Assembly (NCBI GenBank): GCA_021811525.1
Contig: JAJZOK010000145.1
Coordinates: 1 to 6,816, forward strand
Reading direction: 5' to 3'
Length of the DNA stretch: 6,816 nucleotides
Source: Thermoplasmata archaeon
GTDB taxonomy: Archaea; Thermoplasmatota; Thermoplasmata; Thermoplasmatales; Thermoplasmataceae
The position numbers and the translations under genes are program-made. The notes under the pieces are model-generated. The model was not told the DNA's origin and made no database searches. It saw only the letters and a program-made list of their open reading frames with translations. How positions within the stretch are numbered: position 1 is the stretch's first letter; each line of letters starts with the position of its first letter. Positions 1 through 5,630 of the stretch are shown piece by piece.

Positions 1-701
1 TCAACCTCGAGCAATTAGAATTTCTTCCACCTGTGTTGCACCCAGGCAAAATGCTGTTTCCCGCAATAAACTATCCAACTCACGGTAGTGAGCAAAACGC
101 GGAATTACCTGAAAAACCTTACTTTTTCACTAAGTTCCCTGAATGCATTTTGTCCCACAATGGCAACGTCCTGGCGCCACGGAATTCAGAACAGACAGAT
201 TATGAAGCTGAACTGGCTGTGATAATAGGAAAGGGAGGTAAGTATATCCCCCGTGGCGAAGCCATGAATCACGTCTTTGGTTACACGGTCCTTAATGATG
301 TAAGTTACAGGGATTTCCAGCTTGGGCCGCTCGGTGGCAGGAACATGACACTTGGCATGGACTGGGTTAAGGGAAAGGCTATGGATTCCGCGTGTCCCAT
401 TGGACCATATGTTGTGACTTCCGATGAGGTCCCGGATCCATACAGGCTGAAAATATACATGCGCGTTAACGGAGAGCAGCGCCAGAGTGATGTCACCGGT
501 TCAATGATATTCAAGATAGATGAAATGATTGAATTCCTGTCAAATGGGCTTACGCTTAATCCTGGGGATATTATTTCAACCGGGACGCCTGCAGGCGTTG
601 GTGCTTTTACGGGCAACAGATTCCTCAAGGATGGGGATCTAATGGAGACCGAAGTTGAAGGCATTGGCATATTGAGGAACAGGGTCGTTAAAGAGAAGTG
701 A
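1..701 (+). CDS. FAH-superfamily hydrolase, probable 2,4-diketo-3-deoxy-L-rhamnonate (or fuconate) hydrolase, 5'-truncated
   Basis: The reading frame is open from the window edge (first full codon at 3) to a TGA at 699-701, so the 5' end is missing. The in-frame GTG at 33 is probably internal: the residues before it (LEQLEFLPPV) already look like the family lead-in to the P-GK-x-NY segment. Numbering from that GTG, the metal-binding motif DYEAEL holds E58 and E60, the third ligand D89 lies in LNDVSYRDFQ, KGKAMDS (113-119) is the family K-x-x-D segment, and STGTPAGVG (182-190) is the signature of the fumarylacetoacetate hydrolase C-terminal domain. All expected metal ligands are present, so the enzyme looks functional. 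The family also contains acylpyruvases and HpcE-like isomerases, so the substrate is inferred from context. In the diketo pathway this step would yield pyruvate and L-lactate. It converges on the DHDPS-family gene with one base between the stops. Confidence 0.85.
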   Translation, partial: NLEQLEFLPPVLHPGKMLFPAINYPTHGSEQNAELPEKPYFFTKFPECILSHNGNVLAPRNSEQTDYEAELAVIIGKGGKYIPRGEAMNHVFGYTVLNDVSYRDFQLGPLGGRNMTLGMDWVKGKAMDSACPIGPYVVTSDEVPDPYRLKIYMRVNGEQRQSDVTGSMIFKIDEMIEFLSNGLTLNPGDIISTGTPAGVGAFTGNRFLKDGDLMETEVEGIGILRNRVVKEK

Positions 702-702
702 T

Positions 703-1635
703 TTACATTTTGAGGTCAAACTCAAAATTTTTCTCAAGATCAGAAAGTATCTTTTGCAAAATGGGCACATCAGATTCCTGCATCACAATCGAAGGTTCAC
801 GAACGCTATGGCTTCCGATTACGCCTCTCAGCTTCAGAACGTGCTTTTCAATGCTAACAAAAGAGAGGAACCTTTCAGTAAGGAAATCAATATACGCCAT
901 GGACTTCAATTGGTGTTTTTTGGCCTCTTCCCGGTTATTTCCCGTAAAGGACTGATAAATTGCGCGATATATTTCGGGTATGGCAGATCCAGGGATAGTT
1001 CCACTTGTTCCAATTTTCAGTTCTTCAAGAAAATTTTTTCCAAGCATCCCGCCGAGGATCGGTGCTTTCCTTCCGGATGAGCTCAGGTATTCCTTTATTT
1101 TTTCCAGATGCCCGGTTCCCTCGACTTTGATTGCAGAAACGTTCTCATGTTGTTGTGTGATGCTCGAGAGCTGCTCCGAACTGAGCGAAATTGATCCATG
1201 CGAACTGTAATCCTGCAATATCACAGGAATTTCAACAGATTCGCATAAAGCTGAGACACATCTGAACAAGCTATACTCTGCCTCAGCGATAAATGGAGCA
1301 AAATATGGATAGGATACAACAATTCCATCGGCACCTATCGATTCAGCATGCTTGGCCAGGGATAGTGAAGGCGTTAGGCCGGAGTGGGTAACACCTATGA
1401 AAACAGGCACATCTCCCTGTGAACATTTCAAAGTGGTTTCGGCAACCCGCCTGCGCTCCCTTTCACTCATCTTGTAAAATTCACCGCCCATAACAAGGCA
1501 GAAAATTCCGTCGACCTCCTCATCGACCAGGAAACGAACCAATCTTCCCATGTCATCCAAATCCAGGTTGCCATTCTGTGAAAACGTAGTGGGAACAGCA
1601 GGGAAAACACCTCTGAAATCCATTTTCCTATTCAT
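703..1635 (-). CDS. DHDPS/NAL-family aldolase or lyase, probable 2-keto-3-deoxy-L-rhamnonate aldolase
   Basis: This is a 310-residue class I (Schiff-base) lyase of the dihydrodipicolinate synthase/N-acetylneuraminate lyase family, a normal length for a single TIM barrel. It shows GVFPAVPTTF near the start (9-18), GGEF (50-53), GVTHSG (81-86), the Schiff-base lysine K170 in AIKVEG, and GTSGTIPG (209-216). The substrate is inferred: from context, cleavage of 2-keto-3-deoxy-L-rhamnonate to pyruvate and L-lactaldehyde. Two family landmarks differ from true DapA: the GTTGE carboxylate-binding loop reads VMGGE (48-52), and the catalytic Tyr position in the ILYN-type segment reads ILQDY (139-143). 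Lysine biosynthesis is therefore unlikely, and a keto-deoxy sugar-acid dehydratase is an alternative. The ATG at 1635 is chosen because GAGGT lies 6 nt upstream; an upstream in-frame GTG (1689) lies near the predicted transcription start and lacks a ribosome-binding site. The gene is divergent from the dehydratase. Confidence 0.82.
   Translation of the reverse strand: MNRKMDFRGVFPAVPTTFSQNGNLDLDDMGRLVRFLVDEEVDGIFCLVMGGEFYKMSERERRRVAETTLKCSQGDVPVFIGVTHSGLTPSLSLAKHAESIGADGIVVSYPYFAPFIAEAEYSLFRCVSALCESVEIPVILQDYSSHGSISLSSEQLSSITQQHENVSAIKVEGTGHLEKIKEYLSSSGRKAPILGGMLGKNFLEELKIGTSGTIPGSAIPEIYRAIYQSFTGNNREEAKKHQLKSMAYIDFLTERFLSFVSIEKHVLKLRGVIGSHSVREPSIVMQESDVPILQKILSDLEKNFEFDLKM
707..732 (+). terminator. 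Hairpin plus T-tract terminator for the FAH gene
   Basis: ATTTTGAG (707-714) and CTCAAAAT (721-728) form a perfect 8-bp inverted repeat around a 6-nt loop, and TTTTT (728-732) follows on the + strand. It begins 6 bp after the hydrolase stop and lies inside the last codons of the convergent DHDPS-family gene. It has a T-tract only in the + direction, so it fits termination of the hydrolase transcript. Confidence 0.55.
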
Positions 1636-1641
1636 TTGCGT

Positions 1642-1646
1642 ACCTC
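1642..1646 (-). promoter_or_regulatory. Shine-Dalgarno deciding the DHDPS-family start
   Basis: On the minus strand, GAGGT ends 6 nt before the ATG at 1635. This supports that start over the in-frame GTG at 1689 and over the second ATG at 1623. Confidence 0.6.
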
Positions 1647-1711
1647 GCCAAGGTTGATGAGAAAGTATTGCCCATCTATGTGCCAGCACATCTGAAATAG
1701 CGACACGTTAA

Positions 1712-1719
1712 CTATATAT
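1712..1719 (-). promoter_or_regulatory. TATA box for the DHDPS-family gene
   Basis: The minus strand reads ATATATAG here. With the usual archaeal spacing of about 25 nt, transcription would start near 1690, giving a leader of about 55 nt that carries the GAGGT ribosome-binding site. The inverted repeat at 1722-1739 sits immediately upstream, over the BRE position. Confidence 0.5.
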
Positions 1720-1721
1720 CC

Positions 1722-1739
1722 ACATTTCATAGGAAATGT
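1722..1739. promoter_or_regulatory. 18-bp inverted repeat between divergent promoters, candidate operator
   Basis: ACATTTC-ATAG-GAAATGT is a perfect inverted repeat with 7-bp arms and a 4-bp spacer. It lies midway between the TATA box of the minus-strand lyase (1712-1719) and the BRE/TATA of the plus-strand dehydratase (about 1741-1756). One dimeric regulator bound here could control both pathway genes. No second exact copy was found in the other intergenic regions of the window, so the binding protein is unknown; the Bat-type regulator encoded at 5631-6332 is a candidate. Confidence 0.45.
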
Positions 1740-1740
1740 T

Positions 1741-1756
1741 CGGAAAAACTTTTAAT
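1741..1756 (+). promoter_or_regulatory. BRE/TATA promoter of the dehydratase operon
   Basis: CGGAAAAACTTTTAAT combines an A-rich BRE with a TTTTAAT TATA-like box (about 1750-1756). A start site about 25 nt downstream (near 1779) would leave a leader of roughly 10 nt before the ATG at 1790. Confidence 0.5.
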
Positions 1757-1778
1757 TTGAAAATGCTGAATAGAGATG

Positions 1779-1784
1779 GGTGAT
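1779..1784 (+). promoter_or_regulatory. GGTGAT ribosome-binding site of the dehydratase
   Basis: GGTGAT matches the distal part of the archaeal AGGAGGTGAT consensus and lies 5 nt before the ATG at 1790, fixing that start. Confidence 0.55.
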
Positions 1785-1789
1785 TACAC

Positions 1790-2902
1790 ATGAAGATAGC
1801 TAGCATCGACATCATGCAAACGGAAACTGTTGAACAACCCCTGTATCCCTATGTTAAACCAACCGACTACTATCTGGACCTGCTTGGACAGGTCTCGCCC
1901 GTAAAGGCTGCCTTGCTTGACCAGATATCTTTTGTCAGGTTGAGGACTGATGAGGGTGTAGAAAGCTATATTGCAGCATCGCAGATGGTTGCAGAGTTTG
2001 CTGTGAAAATTTCACAAATACTTACAGGATTTGAGTTGACAGAAATAGGCAGGGCCTGGGACCTGCTTTACAGATACTCCCTGCCGCTAGGACGTGGTGG
2101 CCTTGCCATGCAGTCAGTGAGTGCTGTCAATCTCCTCATGTATGATGCACTTGGAAAATCTCTCAATGTTCCGGTTTACACTTTTCTCGGAGGAAAAACC
2201 AGAGATAGAATCAGAGCATACGCCAGCCACCTCCATCCGCTCCCCGTCGAAGAGCTTAAAAAAGAAGCCTTGGGCTACGTAGATGCAGGCTACAAAACGA
2301 TGAAGATGCGATTTGCTGCCGGTCCTGCAGATCCCTATGCAGTAGAGAAGAATCTTGAACTTGTGAAAGCTGTAAGGGATGCCGTAGGGTATTCCATCGA
2401 ATTGGCATCCGATGCGTGGATGTCCTGGAATTATAATTTTGCAAGAAACATGTTAAGCAGATTGGAGAAGTATGAACTGGCATGGGTTGAAGAACCCCTC
2501 CTCCCCGACGACTTCGATGGCTACAAAATGCTAACCAGATACTCAGGAACCCCAATTTCTGCGGGGGAACATCATTATTACCTCTACGATTTCAAGAGAC
2601 TCCTGGAGTCAGGTGTGAGGATTCTACAGCCAGATACAGTTTGGACAGGCGGGCTCACGAGCATGAAGAGAATAGCGGCACTTGCTGAGGCCTACGGAGC
2701 CGTAGTCATACCGCACACGAGCAACATATACAACCTTCATTTCACAATGTCCGAGAAACAGGCAGTTGCACCGATTTCTGAATTCCTGACAAAGTACAGA
2801 GAATGGATGGAACAGCATGTGACAAATAATCCAGTGCCTGTAAATGGTTATTTCAAATTGCCTGAGGGTGCTGGCTTTGGACTCAAATATGATTTCAACT
2901 GA
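1790..2902 (+). CDS. rhmD: L-rhamnonate dehydratase (enolase superfamily, mandelate racemase subgroup)
   Basis: This 370-residue enzyme would dehydrate L-rhamnonate to 2-keto-3-deoxy-L-rhamnonate in the cytoplasm, using Mg2+. An N-terminal capping domain is followed by the (beta/alpha)7-beta barrel. The barrel shows the KMR motif (K172-R174, with FAAGPAD after it), metal ligands D208 (SDAWMSW), E234 (WVEEPLLPDD) and E260 (SAGEHHYYLYDF), and the catalytic Asp-His pair D282 (LQPDTVWTGGL) and H309 (IPHTSNIYNLHF). The GEH-xY, GPAD and DxWMSW segments point to rhamnonate dehydratase rather than other family members, although L-fuconate, L-mannonate or L-lyxonate activity cannot be excluded. It is slightly shorter than the bacterial enzyme (about 400 residues). 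Its 3' end overlaps the next gene by 14 bp, which suggests translational coupling. It is divergent from the lyase that would use its product. Confidence 0.85.
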   Translation: MKIASIDIMQTETVEQPLYPYVKPTDYYLDLLGQVSPVKAALLDQISFVRLRTDEGVESYIAASQMVAEFAVKISQILTGFELTEIGRAWDLLYRYSLPLGRGGLAMQSVSAVNLLMYDALGKSLNVPVYTFLGGKTRDRIRAYASHLHPLPVEELKKEALGYVDAGYKTMKMRFAAGPADPYAVEKNLELVKAVRDAVGYSIELASDAWMSWNYNFARNMLSRLEKYELAWVEEPLLPDDFDGYKMLTRYSGTPISAGEHHYYLYDFKRLLESGVRILQPDTVWTGGLTSMKRIAALAEAYGAVVIPHTSNIYNLHFTMSEKQAVAPISEFLTKYREWMEQHVTNNPVPVNGYFKLPEGAGFGLKYDFN

Positions 2903-3644
2903 AGATACTTTTGAGATAGAAGTCATCAAAGTTGGCGAAACTGAAGTTCCAGCTCCGGAGGTCTACTGGATGAAGGGATGGGGGAAATGGGAAAAACTGC
3001 ATTTTCACATGATCCTTGCCCATAATTCCCGGGAAAATTTCCTTATAAACACTGGAATGCCTCCTGATCTCTCACGTAGGAACAAGGCTATGCTTGATTT
3101 TGCAGGCAAAAGGGCCCTTTTTAAGCCATATGACTCGATTCAGCTGCTTGAGAAACATGGCTTCAGCCCTTCAGGCATCAGGAATGTATCCATGACCCCA
3201 ATACAGGATTATACTTGCGGAAGGCTGGATGAATTTACTAATGCACAGATATTTATCAATAAAAAAGGATGGATGGAGGACATTCAGGAACCGGTTGACT
3301 CAGAGATAAAGGACCAGAACCTATACATGCCGGAAAGGATCAGGAAATTCCTGGACTCCAGCGGCAAGAGCCATATAAGTTTCTTTGAAGCAACCGACTC
3401 AAGCATACTGATCCCGGGGATAACAGCAATCCCTGTTGGATGCCACCACCGTTCTTCCACAGCGTTTGCAATAAACACCAAAAATGGAGTACATGTGTTC
3501 ACAGACGCAATTTTCAAGTACAGGAACCTCGAAACCGGTACGCCCATAGGGATTGCAGAGGACATTCATGAGTGCCTTGAGGCCTACCGGCTGCTTCCAC
3601 AACTTGGAAAGGTCATGCCGGCTTATGATCCTGAACTCAGGTAG
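2889..3644 (+). CDS. Metallo-beta-lactamase-fold protein with metal site lost (lactonase-like, possible pseudoenzyme)
   Basis: This 251-residue protein resembles the AHL-lactonase-like branch of the MBL superfamily. FLINTGM (51-57) matches the strand before the active site, QLLEKHGFSPSGIRNVSMT (85-103) matches the helix and strand leading to the metal motif, FTNAQIFINKKGW (116-128) matches the following strand, VHVFTDA (201-207) matches the GDA strand, and MPAYDPEL (243-250) matches the terminal HDPEL-type segment. At the canonical THxHxDHxG motif it reads TPIQDYTCG (103-111), so all four ligands are replaced (P104, Q106, Y108, T109). The next His is probably C185 (VGCHHRSS) and the last is Y246; only D206 remains. 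Hydrolysis by the usual dinuclear metal mechanism is therefore unlikely. The frame is intact with no stops, arguing against decay. The ATG at 2889 overlaps the dehydratase stop; a start at 2844 would overlap more deeply. It may be a non-metal lactonase, or a sugar-lactone sensor or partner of the dehydratase. Confidence 0.75.
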   Translation: MISTEDTFEIEVIKVGETEVPAPEVYWMKGWGKWEKLHFHMILAHNSRENFLINTGMPPDLSRRNKAMLDFAGKRALFKPYDSIQLLEKHGFSPSGIRNVSMTPIQDYTCGRLDEFTNAQIFINKKGWMEDIQEPVDSEIKDQNLYMPERIRKFLDSSGKSHISFFEATDSSILIPGITAIPVGCHHRSSTAFAINTKNGVHVFTDAIFKYRNLETGTPIGIAEDIHECLEAYRLLPQLGKVMPAYDPELR

Positions 3645-3706
3645 CTAAAGAAAAGCAATTTACAGTTAAGAACTTCACTTCTGTGATTATTGATACTCAG
3701 CAGAAC

Positions 3707-3718
3707 TTTTTATTTTAT
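3707..3718 (+). terminator. T-rich terminator of the dehydratase/MBL operon
   Basis: TTTTTATTTTAT lies about 60 bp after the MBL-fold stop codon, with no strong hairpin, which is typical of archaeal termination. The same tract could instead act as a TATA element for the region downstream. Confidence 0.4.
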
Positions 3719-3928
3719 TGCGTCTCTCGATTATGTCCAGTATAAAAAGTTGGGGTTTGTCTAAGAATCCGCTTCCCAATATTGTAATTTCTGCCAATTG
3801 CCCAACCTTTTTCCATGCCTTTATTGGCCAATCAAACAGATATACAGTAAAGTTGCATCTTGTTTTGATGTGTGTGTTGAGCAAGTTTACCCGTGTTTTA
3901 AGATCGAATTTAAGTAAATTTTGGACTC

Positions 3929-3967
3929 GATATATCGCCGAACATGTCCAGCAAAATAGTTAATAGA
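3929..3967 (+). promoter_or_regulatory. Candidate promoter region of the transporter gene
   Basis: Two TATA-like candidates lie upstream of the transporter: GATATATC (3929-3936), inside a 10-bp palindrome, and TAGTTAAT (about 3957-3964), preceded by GCAAAA as a possible BRE. Either would give a leader of some 25 to 55 nt that includes the AGGGGTG ribosome-binding site. The choice cannot be made from sequence alone. Confidence 0.28.
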
Positions 3968-3995
3968 GTACACCACGTAAAAAACTAAAGAACAT

Positions 3996-4002
3996 AGGGG
4001 TG
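3996..4002 (+). promoter_or_regulatory. AGGGGTG ribosome-binding site supporting a TTG start
   Basis: AGGGGTG resembles AGGAGGTG and ends 9 nt before TTG at 4012. An in-frame TAA at 4003-4005 excludes any earlier start. The next ATG (codon 21) would remove the cytoplasmic N-terminus just before TM1, so TTG is preferred. Confidence 0.5.
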
Positions 4003-4011
4003 TAAATAGTT

Positions 4012-5400
4012 TTGACTGAGATTGAATCGCTTGATAATGCAAAGGTGTCTAGAAAGCATTTTAGCTGGACCATGATTGCTTCCCTTGGAGATTTCCTCGA
4101 CGCGGGCATGTTTGCAGGAACAGGAATTACATTGGGTGCCGTTGCCACTCTCCTGAATTTTAGTACGCTTCAGGCAGGTTTACCAGCTTTGATTACCTTG
4201 TTGGGAACTGCATTTGGAGCTTTGGGGTTTGGTAGGCTGGGAGATAAGTTTGGAAGGAAATTCATATACCAGGTGGATATGATTATTTATGCTGTGGCAG
4301 CAATATTGCTTGGTTTTACTGGATTCTTACCAACAAGAATGCTCAACATTGTATGGGCAATGGTATTTTATGCACTGGTCGGCATTGCCGTTGGCGCTGA
4401 TGTTCCAACATCATGGAGCCTTATAGTTGAATTCTCACCTAAAAATGCGAGGGGGAAGCTATTCTCACTCACAAATGTTATGTGGTATGTAGCAGTTCTT
4501 GTGGAATTGGCATTTGCCATTGCCCTGGTTAACACTGGGATGGTTCTTTTCAGAACAATATGGTTCCTTTTGGGTATAGTTGCTATAATTTCATGGTTCC
4601 TGCGGCGCAGGCTGGCAGAATCTCCCAGATACCAACTTATGAAAGGCAACACAAAGAATTTGGACGAGACACTCTCCTCACTGGGAATAAATAATGTGGA
4701 CAAGAAAGTGCAGGCCAAGGAGACTTATTCCATCAGGAAGTACTCAGAGCTCTTCAGGAAATACGGCAAATACATGCTCTTTGCGTGGTTCCTTTATCTG
4801 ATGTGGGGCATTCCTGCTTCCACATATGGTGAATTTTTCCCGTATATATTTAATTCGCTGGGCCTTGTTTCTGCCCGGGAAACCTTCGCTTTCGAAGCCA
4901 TTTACTTTGGGAGTGCAATTGTTCCGGGGATACTTATCTTCAGTTTGCTTGTGGATAAAGTTGGAAGAACGCCCTTATATCTGGCAAGCGCTCTGATGTG
5001 TGCAGTTTCCTTCTTCCTCCTGGTATACCCTCCATTCCTTACCAATGTGGGGGTACTCCTGGTGTCTTTCCTGCTATTCGGAATAGGACAGGGCCTCGGA
5101 GTATGGCCGGTAACGAGGCTATTGTCTATGGAGCATTTCCCCACAAGCCTGAGGAATTCGGGACAGGGATTCATCTGGTTTACGATGAGGTTTGAGGCTG
5201 CAGTGTTTGGCCTATTCACACCATTGATCATCGGGTTGAAGGGCGTACATGTTGAGTATATCGGATGGATTGCAGGCCTGTTCTTCGTTGCTGCATTCAT
5301 TGTTGTAGCAGCCCTCTCCAAGATAGCCCCCGAATACGTCAAAACGGAACAGAAATCACTTGAGGAAACCTCAAACGACTCTGTTCTAGTTGCATCATAA
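4012..5400 (+). CDS. MFS transporter, sugar/organic-acid porter type (12 TM)
   Basis: This 462-residue membrane protein has two six-helix halves joined by a polar cytoplasmic loop (about 200-250). Family landmarks are acidic residues in TM1 (D27 and D30 in GDFLDAG), motif A GRLGDKFGRK (74-83) between TM2 and TM3, GADVPTSW (128-135) with E140 and ARGK (146-149), AESPRY (202-207) after TM6, VDKVGRTP (314-321) repeating motif A in the second half, and a HFPTSLRNSGQG segment (375-386). These resemble the sugar porter and metabolite:H+ symporter groups. Proton-driven uptake of the deoxysugar or its aldonic acid is inferred from context. The start is TTG with a good ribosome-binding site. A long intergenic stretch separates it from the MBL gene, so it probably has its own promoter. 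The substrate cannot be assigned from sequence. Confidence 0.82.
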   Translation: MTEIESLDNAKVSRKHFSWTMIASLGDFLDAGMFAGTGITLGAVATLLNFSTLQAGLPALITLLGTAFGALGFGRLGDKFGRKFIYQVDMIIYAVAAILLGFTGFLPTRMLNIVWAMVFYALVGIAVGADVPTSWSLIVEFSPKNARGKLFSLTNVMWYVAVLVELAFAIALVNTGMVLFRTIWFLLGIVAIISWFLRRRLAESPRYQLMKGNTKNLDETLSSLGINNVDKKVQAKETYSIRKYSELFRKYGKYMLFAWFLYLMWGIPASTYGEFFPYIFNSLGLVSARETFAFEAIYFGSAIVPGILIFSLLVDKVGRTPLYLASALMCAVSFFLLVYPPFLTNVGVLLVSFLLFGIGQGLGVWPVTRLLSMEHFPTSLRNSGQGFIWFTMRFEAAVFGLFTPLIIGLKGVHVEYIGWIAGLFFVAAFIVVAALSKIAPEYVKTEQKSLEETSNDSVLVAS

Positions 5401-5401
5401 A

Positions 5402-5439
5402 TTTTTCATTCCCTTTTTTAAAATTCCACAAATTTTTTT
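5402..5439 (+). terminator. Multiple T-tracts terminating the transporter gene
   Basis: T5 (5402-5406), T6 (5414-5419) and T7 (5433-5439) follow the TAA within 40 bp, without a strong GC hairpin. Serial T-tracts are the usual archaeal intrinsic terminator. Confidence 0.55.
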
Positions 5440-5520
5440 GAATTTTCTAATTATTCCTGTTTTTATCAAGTTCATTGAAAATGTTTCATTCACAAACCCA
5501 AATTATAGATTCGCACCCTA

Positions 5521-5608
5521 GCCCATTACACTCATTCGAGATTTGATCAAACACAGTAACTCTGAAAGATTATTTTCAAAAATGCGCATCATTTGAGCTG
5601 TAATGGCC
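5521..5608. repeat. Nested inverted repeats in the intergenic region
   Basis: GCCCATTACACTCA (5521-5534) pairs with TGAGCTGTAATGGCC (5594-5608), with one mismatch and one bulged base, enclosing about 59 nt. Inside lie a perfect palindrome TTTGATCAAA (5542-5551) and a TGAAA...TTTCA hairpin around 5563-5578. The layout would fold as a multibranched RNA or could be a small element end. I see no target-site duplication and no gene family for it. Confidence 0.35.
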
Positions 5609-5617
5609 CGTTAACAC

Positions 5618-5630
5618 TAAAATACAAAAA
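5618..5630 (-). terminator. T-rich terminator of the regulator gene
   Basis: On the minus strand, TTTTTGTATTTTA follows the regulator stop codon directly. Confidence 0.45.

Larger units (their letters stand above)
3645..4011. other. 367-bp intergenic stretch before the transporter gene
   Basis: No gene is recognised here. A T-rich tract is followed by an imperfect inverted repeat, AAAAAGTTGGG (3744-3754) with CCCAACCTTTTT (3801-3812), which pairs over 11 bp with one bulged C. There are short perfect palindromes at 3777-3784 (CAATATTG), 3823-3832 (ATTGGCCAAT) and 3928-3937 (CGATATATCG). ATGTCCAG occurs at 3733-3740 and 3944-3951, each preceded by CTCGAT. An ATG frame from 3733 to 3963 (76 codons) starts about 20 bp after a TATA-like tract and could be leaderless, but its product matches nothing I know and a minus-strand frame overlaps it. 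The stretch may be a long regulatory leader for the transporter or hold an untranslated RNA. Confidence 0.4.

Noticed and set aside
33..35. GTG at 33 as the true start of the FAH hydrolase
   Set aside because: The frame is open to the window edge and the residues before the GTG already fit the family, so the gene is truncated by the window rather than starting here.
305..670. Minus-strand 121-codon frame inside the FAH gene
   Set aside because: It is a shadow of a strongly conserved hydrolase frame.
1636..1689. Longer lyase starting at GTG 1689
   Set aside because: That start falls at the predicted transcription start, lacks a ribosome-binding site, and its 18 extra residues do not resemble the family; ATG 1635 has GAGGT at good spacing.
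2844..2888. Longer MBL-fold protein from ATG 2844
   Set aside because: It would overlap the dehydratase by 59 bp and add 15 residues unlike the family; ATG 2889 gives a short overlap typical of coupled genes.
3687..3884. Minus-strand 65-codon frame in the intergenic stretch
   Set aside because: It overlaps a plus-strand frame, has no recognisable motif, no clear ribosome-binding site and no promoter that I could support.
3645..3992. CTAAAGAA direct repeats (3645-3652 and 3985-3992) as target-site duplications of an inserted element
   Set aside because: The adjacent inner sequences do not form terminal inverted repeats, and an 8-bp match is expected by chance in an AT-rich stretch of this length.
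4902..5342. Minus-strand 146-codon frame inside the transporter gene
   Set aside because: It is a shadow of the MFS coding frame; its composition is rich in Pro, Thr and Asn and it shows no domain.
5521..5608. tRNA-like gene in the nested repeat region, minus strand
   Set aside because: GGGCCATTACAGCTCA looks superficially like a tRNA 5' end, but no anticodon arm, TPsiC arm or matching acceptor stem could be assembled.
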